A stretch of 64,000 nucleotides of DNA from an uncultured Aquimarina sp. (lineage in GTDB: Bacteria; Bacteroidota; Bacteroidia; Flavobacteriales; Flavobacteriaceae). Below, piece after piece: positions 8,141 to 16,769 of this stretch. How positions within the stretch are numbered: the first letter of the stretch is position 1; each line of letters begins with the position of its first letter. Position numbers and translations under genes: made by a program. The notes beneath the pieces are model-generated. The model saw only the letters and a program-made list of their open reading frames with translations, was not told where the DNA came from and made no database searches. Location of the stretch: assembly GCA_947495425.1 (NCBI GenBank), contig CANLYR010000012.1:23294-87293 (forward strand), written 5' to 3'.

Positions 8141-9772
8141 TTATTTATGAAGTTTTGTTTGGATATAAAAATTTGGATCTACAATGAGATTACTTCCTTT
8201 TACATTTATAGTCTGCCATACAGCATTGGGCTGTATCCATTTGGGGGTGTCATCTATAAAGATGCGAACTGGCATATCAAATTTTTCCACAACGTCAATA
8301 TATCTAAATTTTAAGGTGCCATTTTTATAGCCATACTCTAATGTTGGGATCTTAGTTGTTCTGAGGTATTGATTAAAAAACGCGGTAAGATCTATTTGAG
8401 TTGCTGTACTGATATATTCTTCGATTTGTTTTGTAGTTACGGTCTGGTGATAAAATTCTGTATTAAGCCCTCTTAAAACAGATCTCCATTTTTTGTCATC
8501 TTCAATAAGTTGGCGAAGGGTATGCAACATATTTGATCCCTTGAAATACATATCACTAGAGCCTTCTTGGTTTACATTGTATATACCTATGATTGGTGTA
8601 TCGTTTTGAATTCTTTTTCTAGTACCTATTACATATGCTGAAGCTGCTTTTGTACCATAGTAGTAATCCAAAAACAGGCTTTCTGAATAGGCTGTGAAAC
8701 TTTCATGTATCCACATATCGGCAGCATCTTTATAGGTAATATTATTGGCAAACCATTCGTGACCGGATTCGTGAATAATAATAAAATCAAATTTCAATCC
8801 CCATCCAGAACCAGAAAGGTCGTTTCCAAGATATCCATTCTTATATTCGTTTCCGTAGGTAACAGAACTCTGATGCTCCATTCCCAAGTAAGGAACTTCT
8901 ACAAGTTTAAAACTATCTTCATAAAAAGGGTAGGGGCCAAACCAATGTTCAAAAGCCTTCATCATCTTTGGTGCGTCTTTAAATTGTTTTTTAGCTTTTT
9001 CGTGATGATCACGAAGCACATAATAATCCATATCCAGAATACCTTTTTCACCTTCGTATTGTTCGCCAAAATGCACATAATCTCCAATATTAATATTTAC
9101 TCCGTAATTATTAATCGGATTGCTTACAAACCAATGAAAAGTTTTGGTGTTATCCTCATGCTTTTCAATATTGCGCAATCGTCCATTTGAAACATTTATT
9201 AGGTTTTTTGGAACATTAACACTAATCAAAAGGCTATCTACCTCATCATACATGTGATCCTTATTTGGCCACCACACACTGGCTCCTAATCCCTGACAAG
9301 ATGATGCAATAAAGGGATTGCCATTGGCATCTTTTTTCCACGAGATCCCTCCATCCCATGGTGCTCTAACAGCCTCTCTTGGTTTTCCACTATAGTACAC
9401 CTCTACGGTGTTGTTATCATTTTCATTTTGCGGAGCTAGAAGTGTTATAAAATGTGCATTACCTTCAGAGGTTACGTTCAACTTTTTATTATTCTGAAGT
9501 ACTTTTTGAATTTTTAAAGGTGGTTGTAAATCCACCTGCATTACATTATGATTTTTGAGAACTTTATATTGAATTGTGTTTTTCCCTGTGATGGTTTTAT
9601 CGTTTGGGTCTACTTTAATATCCAGGTGGTAATACGTTACATCCCACCATTCTCGTTCGGGAGTTATAGTACCACGTAGCGTATCTTGTCTGGTGAATTT
9701 TGATTCTTGAGCAAATACAGATAATATTTGAAATATGGATAGTATTATAAAAACTGATTTGTGTATTATCAT
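8141..9772 (-). CDS. M1 family metallopeptidase (aminopeptidase N-like), exported
   Basis: A 543-residue protein with a signal peptide ending near SVFAQ. Residues about 45-235 form the N-terminal beta domain (WWDVTYYHLDIKVDP). The zinc site HESGH (334-338), followed after 18 residues by Glu357 in WIHESF, is the gluzincin M1 pattern HExxH-x18-E. The exopeptidase loop reads GMEHQSS (297-303) where classical members have GAMEN. The protein ends shortly after the catalytic domain, so the long C-terminal helical domain of E. coli PepN is absent, as in many Bacteroidota M1 proteins. It probably trims peptides in the periplasm or at the outer membrane. Confidence 0.9.
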   Translation of the reverse strand: MIIHKSVFIILSIFQILSVFAQESKFTRQDTLRGTITPEREWWDVTYYHLDIKVDPNDKTITGKNTIQYKVLKNHNVMQVDLQPPLKIQKVLQNNKKLNVTSEGNAHFITLLAPQNENDNNTVEVYYSGKPREAVRAPWDGGISWKKDANGNPFIASSCQGLGASVWWPNKDHMYDEVDSLLISVNVPKNLINVSNGRLRNIEKHEDNTKTFHWFVSNPINNYGVNINIGDYVHFGEQYEGEKGILDMDYYVLRDHHEKAKKQFKDAPKMMKAFEHWFGPYPFYEDSFKLVEVPYLGMEHQSSVTYGNEYKNGYLGNDLSGSGWGLKFDFIIIHESGHEWFANNITYKDAADMWIHESFTAYSESLFLDYYYGTKAASAYVIGTRKRIQNDTPIIGIYNVNQEGSSDMYFKGSNMLHTLRQLIEDDKKWRSVLRGLNTEFYHQTVTTKQIEEYISTATQIDLTAFFNQYLRTTKIPTLEYGYKNGTLKFRYIDVVEKFDMPVRIFIDDTPKWIQPNAVWQTINVKGSNLIVDPNFYIQTKLHK

Positions 9773-9922
9773 GAAATTAGTATTCTAAAAGTGATTAAGT
9801 TTTGAATAAGTAAACCAACGCATCTTATTCTTATACGGATAAATTATTCATTCGGATTTCCTTTTAAATTTGGTATAGAGACTCAAATTAAATATGGATA
9901 ATTTGATCATTTAGAGGATTAT

Positions 9923-10648
9923 TTACATGTGTAAATCTTTATTACTGTTGAAAATAGTTTCTTTTACATGTTTTACATAATTACGTCCGATAGGAATTTT
10001 TTTAGAATCAATTTCAACCAAATTTCCTTCTACAGATTTTATTTTATCTATGGCGATGGTATATGATCTGTGAACACGCATAAAATTAGAACTAGGCAAC
10101 TCTTCGGTAATTCCTGTAAGTGATTTGTGTACAAGATAATTACCCTGTGCAGTAATAACTTTGATGTAATCCTTAAGGCTTTCTATATATAAGATGTCAT
10201 TTAGAAGAATTTTCACTAGTTTTTTGTCAACTTTCAAAAAAATAAATGGTTCTTTATTTCCGACATATTCTCCGTTTTTAGATTGATTTTGATTTATGGT
10301 CTGATTGAGTTTGTTCATGGTTTTCAAAAAACGATTAAAAGGGATGGGTTTAACCAGATAATCCAAAACATCTAACTCAAAACTTTCTACTGCATATTCT
10401 CTGTATGCAGTAGTAATTATAACCTGATACTCGTGTCTGCTATTTTTGAGGAAATCCAACCCACTCATTTCGGGCATGTTAATGTCTAAAAACATTACAT
10501 CTACTTGTCCTTGCTCAATAAGTTCTATAGCTTCTATAGGATTACTAAAAGAACCTAGTAATTCGATATTTTTAAATGAGGCTAAATGGGACTCTATGAT
10601 CTTTATGGCAAAGGGTTCGTCGTCAATTATTATACATTTGATATTCAT
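9923..10648 (-). CDS. LytTR-family response regulator
   Basis: A 241-residue DNA-binding regulator. The receiver domain (1-120) has the acidic pocket IIIDDEP, the phospho-acceptor Asp55 in FLDINMP, the Thr in VIITTAY and Lys in LVKPI. The C-terminal LytTR domain (about 140-235) has FIFLKVDKKLVKI, ILYIESLKDYIKV, FMRVHRSYTIAIDKI and PIGRNY, all typical. It overlaps the upstream kinase gene by 4 bp (ATG inside the kinase end), so the two are translationally coupled and form a LytS/LytR-type pair. It is divergent from the SusC gene, suggesting but not proving that it controls the chitin locus. Confidence 0.93.
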   Translation of the reverse strand: MNIKCIIIDDEPFAIKIIESHLASFKNIELLGSFSNPIEAIELIEQGQVDVMFLDINMPEMSGLDFLKNSRHEYQVIITTAYREYAVESFELDVLDYLVKPIPFNRFLKTMNKLNQTINQNQSKNGEYVGNKEPFIFLKVDKKLVKILLNDILYIESLKDYIKVITAQGNYLVHKSLTGITEELPSSNFMRVHRSYTIAIDKIKSVEGNLVEIDSKKIPIGRNYVKHVKETIFNSNKDLHM

Positions 10649-11694
10649 AATATGGGGATTTTCAGTAATACGTTAAACGTATTATCAATAATTTTGGTTT
10701 CCAAAGAGTACTTATTGCTATAAAGTAACTCCAGTCGTCGTCTTACATTTTCGATTCCTATGCCATGTTTTTTTCCTTTAGCGGTATTTGTATTAAAATT
10801 ATTAGTTGCTGAAAAAATAAGTTGTTCATTCTTTTTATTTTCAAATTCTATATCCAGAGAAACCGAATCATTATTTTTACTTCCGTGCTTAAAACAATTT
10901 TCTATAAAAGGAAGAAGCAAAAGCGGCGGTATTACAATATCGTCTATATTTCCTTTAATCTGAATTTCTGAAGTCACCTTATCACCATGTCGCAACCGTT
11001 CGAGTTCCAAATAGCTCTGAATATAGTTGATTTCACTTAATAAACCAATTTTGGGCTCTTTTACATCATAAAGAACATATTGCATAATCTCAGACAACTT
11101 CAACACCACATCAGGAGCTTTGTCTGATTTTTCCATAGTTAAGTAGTACAGATTATTGAGTGTATTGAAAAAGAAATGTGGTTGTATCTGGGACTTTAAG
11201 TATTTTAATTCAGTTTGTAGTTGAAGTTTTTGCAGGGATTCATTCTTTTTGCGTTCATAGATCCAATCGCTAGTGAGTTTCAAAGCGGTCACAAGTGCTA
11301 CTACATAAATTTCACCAATAGTTACTGCCAAAATATGATTAAAACTAAAAGCCTCTTGCGCTCCCACAGCTTCTGGCCATATGTTACTGGTGACTAATAA
11401 TAAGTTAAGACTTGTTCTGGCTACATAAACTACGGCAAGAGATAGTATTACAGAAAAAATATAGTGTGTGTATTTTCTTTTTAAAACGAATTTGGGGATT
11501 AGATAATTGATATGAAAGTAGGTGAGTACAAGGTGAATAGTAAATTCAACAAGATTAGATTTTAAAGAATATAGATAGTCGTCAAAATAGCTTCCCCAAC
11601 GCACAAAATTTATTACAAAATAACCTATCCAAAAAAAGAAATGATACTTAATTGGAATTCGATATGAATAGGTTTTTAGCATCTTGTTAGGCAT
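10645..11694 (-). CDS. LytS/YehU-type sensor histidine kinase (His_kinase family)
   Basis: A 349-residue inner-membrane kinase. Four hydrophobic helices lie within residues about 15-140. The phospho-acceptor region LKSQIQPHFFFNTLNNLYYL carries His173 in the PHFFFN motif diagnostic of the His_kinase (PF06580) group, and the ATPase domain shows PPLLLLPFIENCFKHG and GIGIENVRRRLELLY. No extracellular sensor domain is present, so the membrane helices probably sense the signal or a partner. It is cotranscribed with the response regulator at 9923-10648 and transcribed away from the SusC gene across a 237-bp intergenic region. Confidence 0.93.
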   Translation of the reverse strand: MPNKMLKTYSYRIPIKYHFFFWIGYFVINFVRWGSYFDDYLYSLKSNLVEFTIHLVLTYFHINYLIPKFVLKRKYTHYIFSVILSLAVVYVARTSLNLLLVTSNIWPEAVGAQEAFSFNHILAVTIGEIYVVALVTALKLTSDWIYERKKNESLQKLQLQTELKYLKSQIQPHFFFNTLNNLYYLTMEKSDKAPDVVLKLSEIMQYVLYDVKEPKIGLLSEINYIQSYLELERLRHGDKVTSEIQIKGNIDDIVIPPLLLLPFIENCFKHGSKNNDSVSLDIEFENKKNEQLIFSATNNFNTNTAKGKKHGIGIENVRRRLELLYSNKYSLETKIIDNTFNVLLKIPIL

Positions 11695-11755
11695 CGATAA
11701 TATCGTTTTTTTTAATTAATTGTTAATAAACGTGAAAAAATTATGTGTTTTTTTT

Positions 11756-11787
11756 GGTAAAAACAAAATACTTTACCAAATATTTGG
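11756..11787. promoter_or_regulatory. Nested palindromes upstream of the SusC gene (candidate operator)
   Basis: In the divergent region between the kinase and the SusC gene there is a perfect 12-bp palindrome CCAAATATTTGG (11776-11787). It overlaps the right arm of an inverted repeat GGTAAA (11756-11761) / TTTACC (11772-11777). The position, 145-176 bp upstream of the SusC start and shared with the divergent kinase gene, fits an operator. LytTR regulators usually bind direct imperfect repeats rather than palindromes, so the binding protein is unknown. Confidence 0.35.
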
Positions 11788-11931
11788 AAATGTGCTTATT
11801 TCTGAAAACGCTTGTATACAAAAAGATGCTGTTTATTGTTTTTTTAATGTTGTTCGGATATTTAATTTCTTTTTAAGCGTAATTCATAAAACCTTTAAAT
11901 CAGAATAAATAAACAATCAATCTATAATTAC

Positions 11932-14900
11932 ATGAAAAAAAGTATTTGGATTTTTTCTGTCGTGTTGTCCTTTTTGATGATTCAAGAGGCTAATGCACAG
12001 AAAAAAGTAATTACAGGAACGGTTACTGAAAAAGGGGAAAACGCAATGCCTTTACCAGGAGTAAACGTGATAGTAAAAGGGACAACAAAAGGAGTACAAA
12101 CAGATTTTGATGGCAACTATTCAATAGAGGCATCCACAGGCGAAGTTTTAGAATTTAGCTACCTCGGTTTTGCGACAACTACTGCAACAGTAGCAGAATC
12201 ATCAGTTATCAATCTAGCGATGGAAGAAAGCTTAGAACAACTCGATGATGTAGTGGTTACAGCTTTGGGTATTCAAAAGAGTAGAAAATCATTAACGTAT
12301 GCTGCTCAGGATATTAACGCTGATGAATTACAAAGAGTAAAACAAACGAACCCGATTAATAGTCTTTCTGGGAAAGTTGCTGGAGTGGTTATTAATCGAA
12401 GCTCTTCGGGAGTTGGTGGATCGGTAAAAGTAACTTTAAGAGGTAACAATTCATTTGGGAATAACCAACCTCTTTATGTTATTGATGGAATCCCGTTATC
12501 AAACCCTACTGCAAGTCAACCCGATAATACATTTGGTGATATTAATGGCGGGAATAGAGATGGGGGAGATGCCTTATCTTTAATAAATCCAGACGATATA
12601 GAATCCTTAACAGTGCTTAAAGGAGCATCTGCATCTGCATTATATGGTAGTGCTGGTCTAAATGGTGTAATACTAATTACAACGAAAAAAGGTAGAGCTG
12701 GTAATTTTAAAGTAAATGTATCTTCTAACATGATCGTTGAAAGTGTCGCTTATACTTTGGACTTTAATAATGAGGCTCAAAAAAATATAGATGATTTTTT
12801 TAATACAGGGATTACGAATATTAATTCATTTTCATTATCAGGGGGTACAGAAAATGCACAAACTTATTTATCATATTCTAATAGTTTTGCTTCTGGTGTA
12901 TTGCCTACAAATGATTTACAACAACATACCTTTAATATAAGAGAGACTGCTAAGTTTTTTGATGGAAAATTAACTGCTAATGCAAGTGTATTAGCTTCTA
13001 CTCAAAGTATTGAAAATAGAGCTGTATCAGGTATTTATTTTAGTCCTCTAGCAGGGGTTTATAATTTTGACTCTCCTGGAGAACAGCTTAGAGATTATGA
13101 AAGGTTTGAAGGGTTGGATGCTTCTAGAAACATCCAAAGACAGCGTTGGTTTAGACCTGTGTCTGATGAGGAACAAAATCCGTATTGGGTTTTAAATAGA
13201 AATGCAAGTGAAGATACTAATAGAAAATTATTGGCGTCTATGAATCTAAATTTTAAAATCGCTGATTGGATATCGCTTCAAACACGAGGAACTTATGATC
13301 AATCTTTATTAGATTTTGATAGAGAGATATATGCCACTACCAATTTGACATTGGCTCCAGATAATGGTAGATATATTGCAAATGAACAAGATTTTACACA
13401 ACTTTATGGAGATGTTATTGCTAATATTAATTATAATTACAACAATAATGTATCTCTAACTGCTAATATAGGGGTAAGTACAACAAAAACCAATATAGAA
13501 AGGTTTACTGCAGATTCAGGAACTAATGGAGGATTACAATTTGCCAATGTATTTTCTTATCAAAATTTTGAAGGAAATCCTCAAGTTACCTTCAATCAAT
13601 CTTCTCTTGAGAGTCGTATAAACTCTGTTTTTGCAAGTACTACATTTGGTTTTAAGGAAATGCTATATATTGATTTAACTGCAAGAAACGATTGGACTTC
13701 TACACTACCTAAAGAAAACAATTCCTTCTTTTATCCATCTGTTGGTTTAACAGCCATCTTGAGTGAAATTTTTGACTTTGGAGATGGTGTTTTTGGTAAA
13801 ATAAGAGGATCATACGCTGAAGTAGGTAATGGATTTGGGATTGATGCGATTGCACCAAATCAGGAAATTATTTTTGGCGGAGGAGGTATTAGTTCTTTAA
13901 ATCCATTACGACCTTTTCCTGGTACAATACCAGAACCTGAAACACAAAGATCTTATGAAATAGGTACTGATTGGAATTTTTTTAACAGACGCTTAGGGAT
14001 CGAATTAGGATATTATCGCACGAGTACCATAAATCAATATTTTCCATTTCCGGTATCATCAACTATTGTTGCTAGGGGAGAAGCAGGTTTAAATTCTGGT
14101 GAGATTGTTAATAGTGGTTTTGAAGGTGTTGTTTTTGGAACTCCTTTTAAGAATGACAATTTTAAATGGACCACTACCATGAATTTTGCTATTAATCGTA
14201 ATGAGATAAAAAAAATATATGATGGTACAGTTCTCGATGGACTTATAGAACCTAGATTTTTTACTGTTTCCGAAGCTGGTGTTAATACTTTTGCATCGTA
14301 TTTGGTTGAAGGAGGTTCATTTGGAGATATTTATGCAAGAACAGTACGAAGAGACCAAAATGGACTACCCGTTGTTGATATCGTGGAAAATACAGATGGA
14401 AGTAGAACTATCAGTGTGCAAGGTAAAGAAGAAGATCCAGATGATAGATTTCAGATTGATGGGTTGGAAAAAGTAGGTAATGCAAATCCAGATTTTACTT
14501 TGGGATGGAACAACTCATTTGAATATAAGAATTTTACTTTAGATTTTTTAATTGATGGGAAATTTGGAGGAGAAGTTTTAAGTCTTACAGAAGCAATAGT
14601 TGAAGGGACAAGTAATAATTCGAAAAGAGAGACTTCAAATGGAACGGTAAATGTTGTGGATCTTAACGGGACTGCTCAAACGTTAACCGCACAAGAATAC
14701 TATGGTGCAGTTGGAGGACGAAATGGGTTTTCTGGTGAATATGTATATAGTGCAACAAATGTCAGATTAGCTGAATTGGCAATAGGCTATAATTTTAAAT
14801 TGAAGGAAAGTAGTTTTTTTACAAAAATCAAAGTTTCTCTATTGGGGAACAATTTATTTTTCTTTTATAAAGATGCGCCATATGATCCCAATATTTCTTT

Positions 14901-14988
14901 GAGTACAGGTAATGCTTTACAAGGAATAGATGTTTTAGGACTTCCTTCTACAAGAAGTACTGGGGCGAATATTTTATTAACATTTTAA
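11932..14988 (+). CDS. SusC/RagA-family TonB-dependent outer-membrane transporter
   Basis: A 1018-residue outer-membrane protein. A signal peptide (ending near EANAQ) is followed by a carboxypeptidase-regulatory-like domain (about 25-105, KVITGTVTEKGENAMPLPGV), then the SusC hallmark LDDVVVTALGIQKSRKSL and a plug domain (about 125-235, with NNQPLYVIDGIPL and LKGASASALYGSAGLNGVI). The remainder is a 22-strand-type barrel ending in the terminal aromatic ILLTF. With the SusD partner 11 bp downstream it imports oligosaccharides using TonB energy. Given the flanking chitinases, hexosaminidase and NagB, the substrate is most likely chitooligosaccharide (inference). It is the only SusC in the window. 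Confidence 0.95.
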   Translation: MKKSIWIFSVVLSFLMIQEANAQKKVITGTVTEKGENAMPLPGVNVIVKGTTKGVQTDFDGNYSIEASTGEVLEFSYLGFATTTATVAESSVINLAMEESLEQLDDVVVTALGIQKSRKSLTYAAQDINADELQRVKQTNPINSLSGKVAGVVINRSSSGVGGSVKVTLRGNNSFGNNQPLYVIDGIPLSNPTASQPDNTFGDINGGNRDGGDALSLINPDDIESLTVLKGASASALYGSAGLNGVILITTKKGRAGNFKVNVSSNMIVESVAYTLDFNNEAQKNIDDFFNTGITNINSFSLSGGTENAQTYLSYSNSFASGVLPTNDLQQHTFNIRETAKFFDGKLTANASVLASTQSIENRAVSGIYFSPLAGVYNFDSPGEQLRDYERFEGLDASRNIQRQRWFRPVSDEEQNPYWVLNRNASEDTNRKLLASMNLNFKIADWISLQTRGTYDQSLLDFDREIYATTNLTLAPDNGRYIANEQDFTQLYGDVIANINYNYNNNVSLTANIGVSTTKTNIERFTADSGTNGGLQFANVFSYQNFEGNPQVTFNQSSLESRINSVFASTTFGFKEMLYIDLTARNDWTSTLPKENNSFFYPSVGLTAILSEIFDFGDGVFGKIRGSYAEVGNGFGIDAIAPNQEIIFGGGGISSLNPLRPFPGTIPEPETQRSYEIGTDWNFFNRRLGIELGYYRTSTINQYFPFPVSSTIVARGEAGLNSGEIVNSGFEGVVFGTPFKNDNFKWTTTMNFAINRNEIKKIYDGTVLDGLIEPRFFTVSEAGVNTFASYLVEGGSFGDIYARTVRRDQNGLPVVDIVENTDGSRTISVQGKEEDPDDRFQIDGLEKVGNANPDFTLGWNNSFEYKNFTLDFLIDGKFGGEVLSLTEAIVEGTSNNSKRETSNGTVNVVDLNGTAQTLTAQEYYGAVGGRNGFSGEYVYSATNVRLAELAIGYNFKLKESSFFTKIKVSLLGNNLFFFYKDAPYDPNISLSTGNALQGIDVLGLPSTRSTGANILLTF

Positions 14989-14999
14989 AAAAAATAAAA

Positions 15000-16613
15000 A
15001 TGAAAAGGATTATTAAATCGATAATGCTATTAGTCTTTGCATGTTGTGGTATTATATCATGTGATGATGACTTAGAAGAATTAAACCAGAATCCAAGAAA
15101 TATAACACAAGAACAATTAGAAGTTGATTTTCAGGATATAGGAGCCTTTTATAAGCCTATTTTTGAAAATATTTACCAATATACTCCGCCATGGTCTTTT
15201 CAATTACAGCAAAATCTTAATGCAGATGTGTTTTCAGGATATATGACAAACCCAAGGCCATTTGTAGCAGGAGCTAATAACACCACCTATAATTTGGTAA
15301 GTGGTTGGAATGATTTTATTTGGAGTGTGCCTTACAGTAATGTGATGAATAATGCAAAAACTATAGAAGATAAGACTAAAACTTCTATTCCAGAATTATT
15401 TGCAGTTTCTCAGATACTAAAAGTTACAGCAATGCATAGAGTTTCAGATGTTTTTGGGCCTATAGTATATACTAACTTTGGTGATCTTAGCAACCCTGGA
15501 AAATATGATTCGCAAGAGGAATCATATGATGCTTTTTTTAATGATCTAGAAGAAGCAATACAAATCCTAGTAAATAATACAGAGAGCTCAAGGTTCAAAC
15601 CATTTGACTTAGTTTATGGAGGTGATTATAATAACTGGATAAAATATGCGAATTCATTACGCTTACGTTTGGCTGTAAGAATATCAAAAGTTGATCCAGA
15701 GAAAGCAAAAATAGAAGCTGAGAAGTCACTCAATCATCCTAAGGGATTTATTGAAATTAATCCTGAAGGCTTTTTTGTAAATGGAATTATAGATCATCCA
15801 ATAAAAACGATTAATAATTCTTGGGGTGATATACGGATGAATGCGTCAATGGAGTCGATACTTATTGGATATGAAGATCCAAGAGTAGATAAATTTTTTA
15901 GAGAAAAGGTTGCTGGCGACACAGAAACAAAACCAGTAGTTGATGGTGCTTTAAAAGGGATTCGTAACGGTTTACCCCTGTTGGCTGGATATGCTGACGA
16001 GTTAGCTCAAAAAGCAGATTATATTAGATTTGCAGTTATTCATGAAAATATTTTGACCCCAAGAGTGCAGTTAATGACTGCTGCTGAGGTTTTTTTCTTA
16101 AGAGCTGAAGCTGGTTTAAGAGGCTGGTCAGGAGCTGGTGACGTAAAGTCTAATTATGAATTAGGAATTTCAACTTCTTTTCAACAGCACCAAGCTGCTG
16201 GCGTGGCAGGATATATAACCAATAGTACATCTGTTCCGATGGATTATGTAGATCCAATAAATCCATCAAACAATATTACGGCATTAAGTACTATAACTAT
16301 TGCATGGGATGAATCAGCTTCTAATGAAGAAAAGTTAGAGCGGATTATAACGCAAAAATGGATTGCCATGTTCCCAGAAGGACAAGAAGCTTGGAGTGAG
16401 TATAGACGAACTGGATACCCTAAGATATTTCCAGTAGTCAGTAATCAAAGTGAAGGCACTATAGATACTAATCTGCAGATTCGTAGAATACCTTTTGTAA
16501 ACAGTGAACTTTCTACGAACGCTGACGGTGTTGCTGATGCAATAACCAAATTAGGAGGAGATGATAACGGCGGTACCCGATTATGGTGGGATGTTGCTGG
16601 TGGAAATTTTTAG
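15000..16613 (+). CDS. SusD-like (SusD/RagB superfamily) surface glycan-binding lipoprotein
   Basis: A 537-residue lipoprotein with lipobox GIISC (Cys21) followed by an acidic DDDLEEL export-type signal. The mature sequence starts LNQNPRNIT and contains the helical, TPR-like pattern of the SusD-like group (SVPYSNVMNNAKTIED, VTAMHRVSDVFGPIVY, WIKYANSLRLRLAVRISKV, AAEVFFLRAEAGLRGW, FPEGQEAWSEYRRTGYP). It looks closer to the SusD-like_2 branch than to classical SusD. It is cotranscribed with the SusC gene and would cap the transporter to bind oligosaccharides. A strong hairpin follows the stop codon. Confidence 0.93.
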   Translation: MKRIIKSIMLLVFACCGIISCDDDLEELNQNPRNITQEQLEVDFQDIGAFYKPIFENIYQYTPPWSFQLQQNLNADVFSGYMTNPRPFVAGANNTTYNLVSGWNDFIWSVPYSNVMNNAKTIEDKTKTSIPELFAVSQILKVTAMHRVSDVFGPIVYTNFGDLSNPGKYDSQEESYDAFFNDLEEAIQILVNNTESSRFKPFDLVYGGDYNNWIKYANSLRLRLAVRISKVDPEKAKIEAEKSLNHPKGFIEINPEGFFVNGIIDHPIKTINNSWGDIRMNASMESILIGYEDPRVDKFFREKVAGDTETKPVVDGALKGIRNGLPLLAGYADELAQKADYIRFAVIHENILTPRVQLMTAAEVFFLRAEAGLRGWSGAGDVKSNYELGISTSFQQHQAAGVAGYITNSTSVPMDYVDPINPSNNITALSTITIAWDESASNEEKLERIITQKWIAMFPEGQEAWSEYRRTGYPKIFPVVSNQSEGTIDTNLQIRRIPFVNSELSTNADGVADAITKLGGDDNGGTRLWWDVAGGNF

Positions 16614-16632
16614 TTTGAATTGCTATACTTCC

Positions 16633-16674
16633 AAAAAGAGGGAAATTAGAACATAATCTAATTTCTCTCTTTTT
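16633..16674. terminator. Intrinsic terminator after the SusC/SusD pair
   Basis: An 18-bp arm AAAAAGAGGGAAATTAGA pairs with TCTAATTTCTCTCTTTTT across a 6-base loop, with one G-U pair. The right arm ends in a T run on the plus strand and the left arm gives a T run on the minus strand, so it can work in both directions. It lies 20 bp after the SusD stop, and separates SusC/SusD from the downstream GH18 gene. Confidence 0.75.
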
Positions 16675-16769
16675 ACAACAGATAAAAAATAAAATTAATA
16701 TTCTTATTGTTCTACTTAAAAATATAAATATGTAAGAAAAACTACGTAACACAAATACTCATTTACGTT

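Noticed and set aside
8705..9190. Plus-strand frame of 161 codons inside the M1 peptidase gene
   Set aside because: It is antisense to a well-supported peptidase with an intact zinc motif and has no recognisable features of its own.
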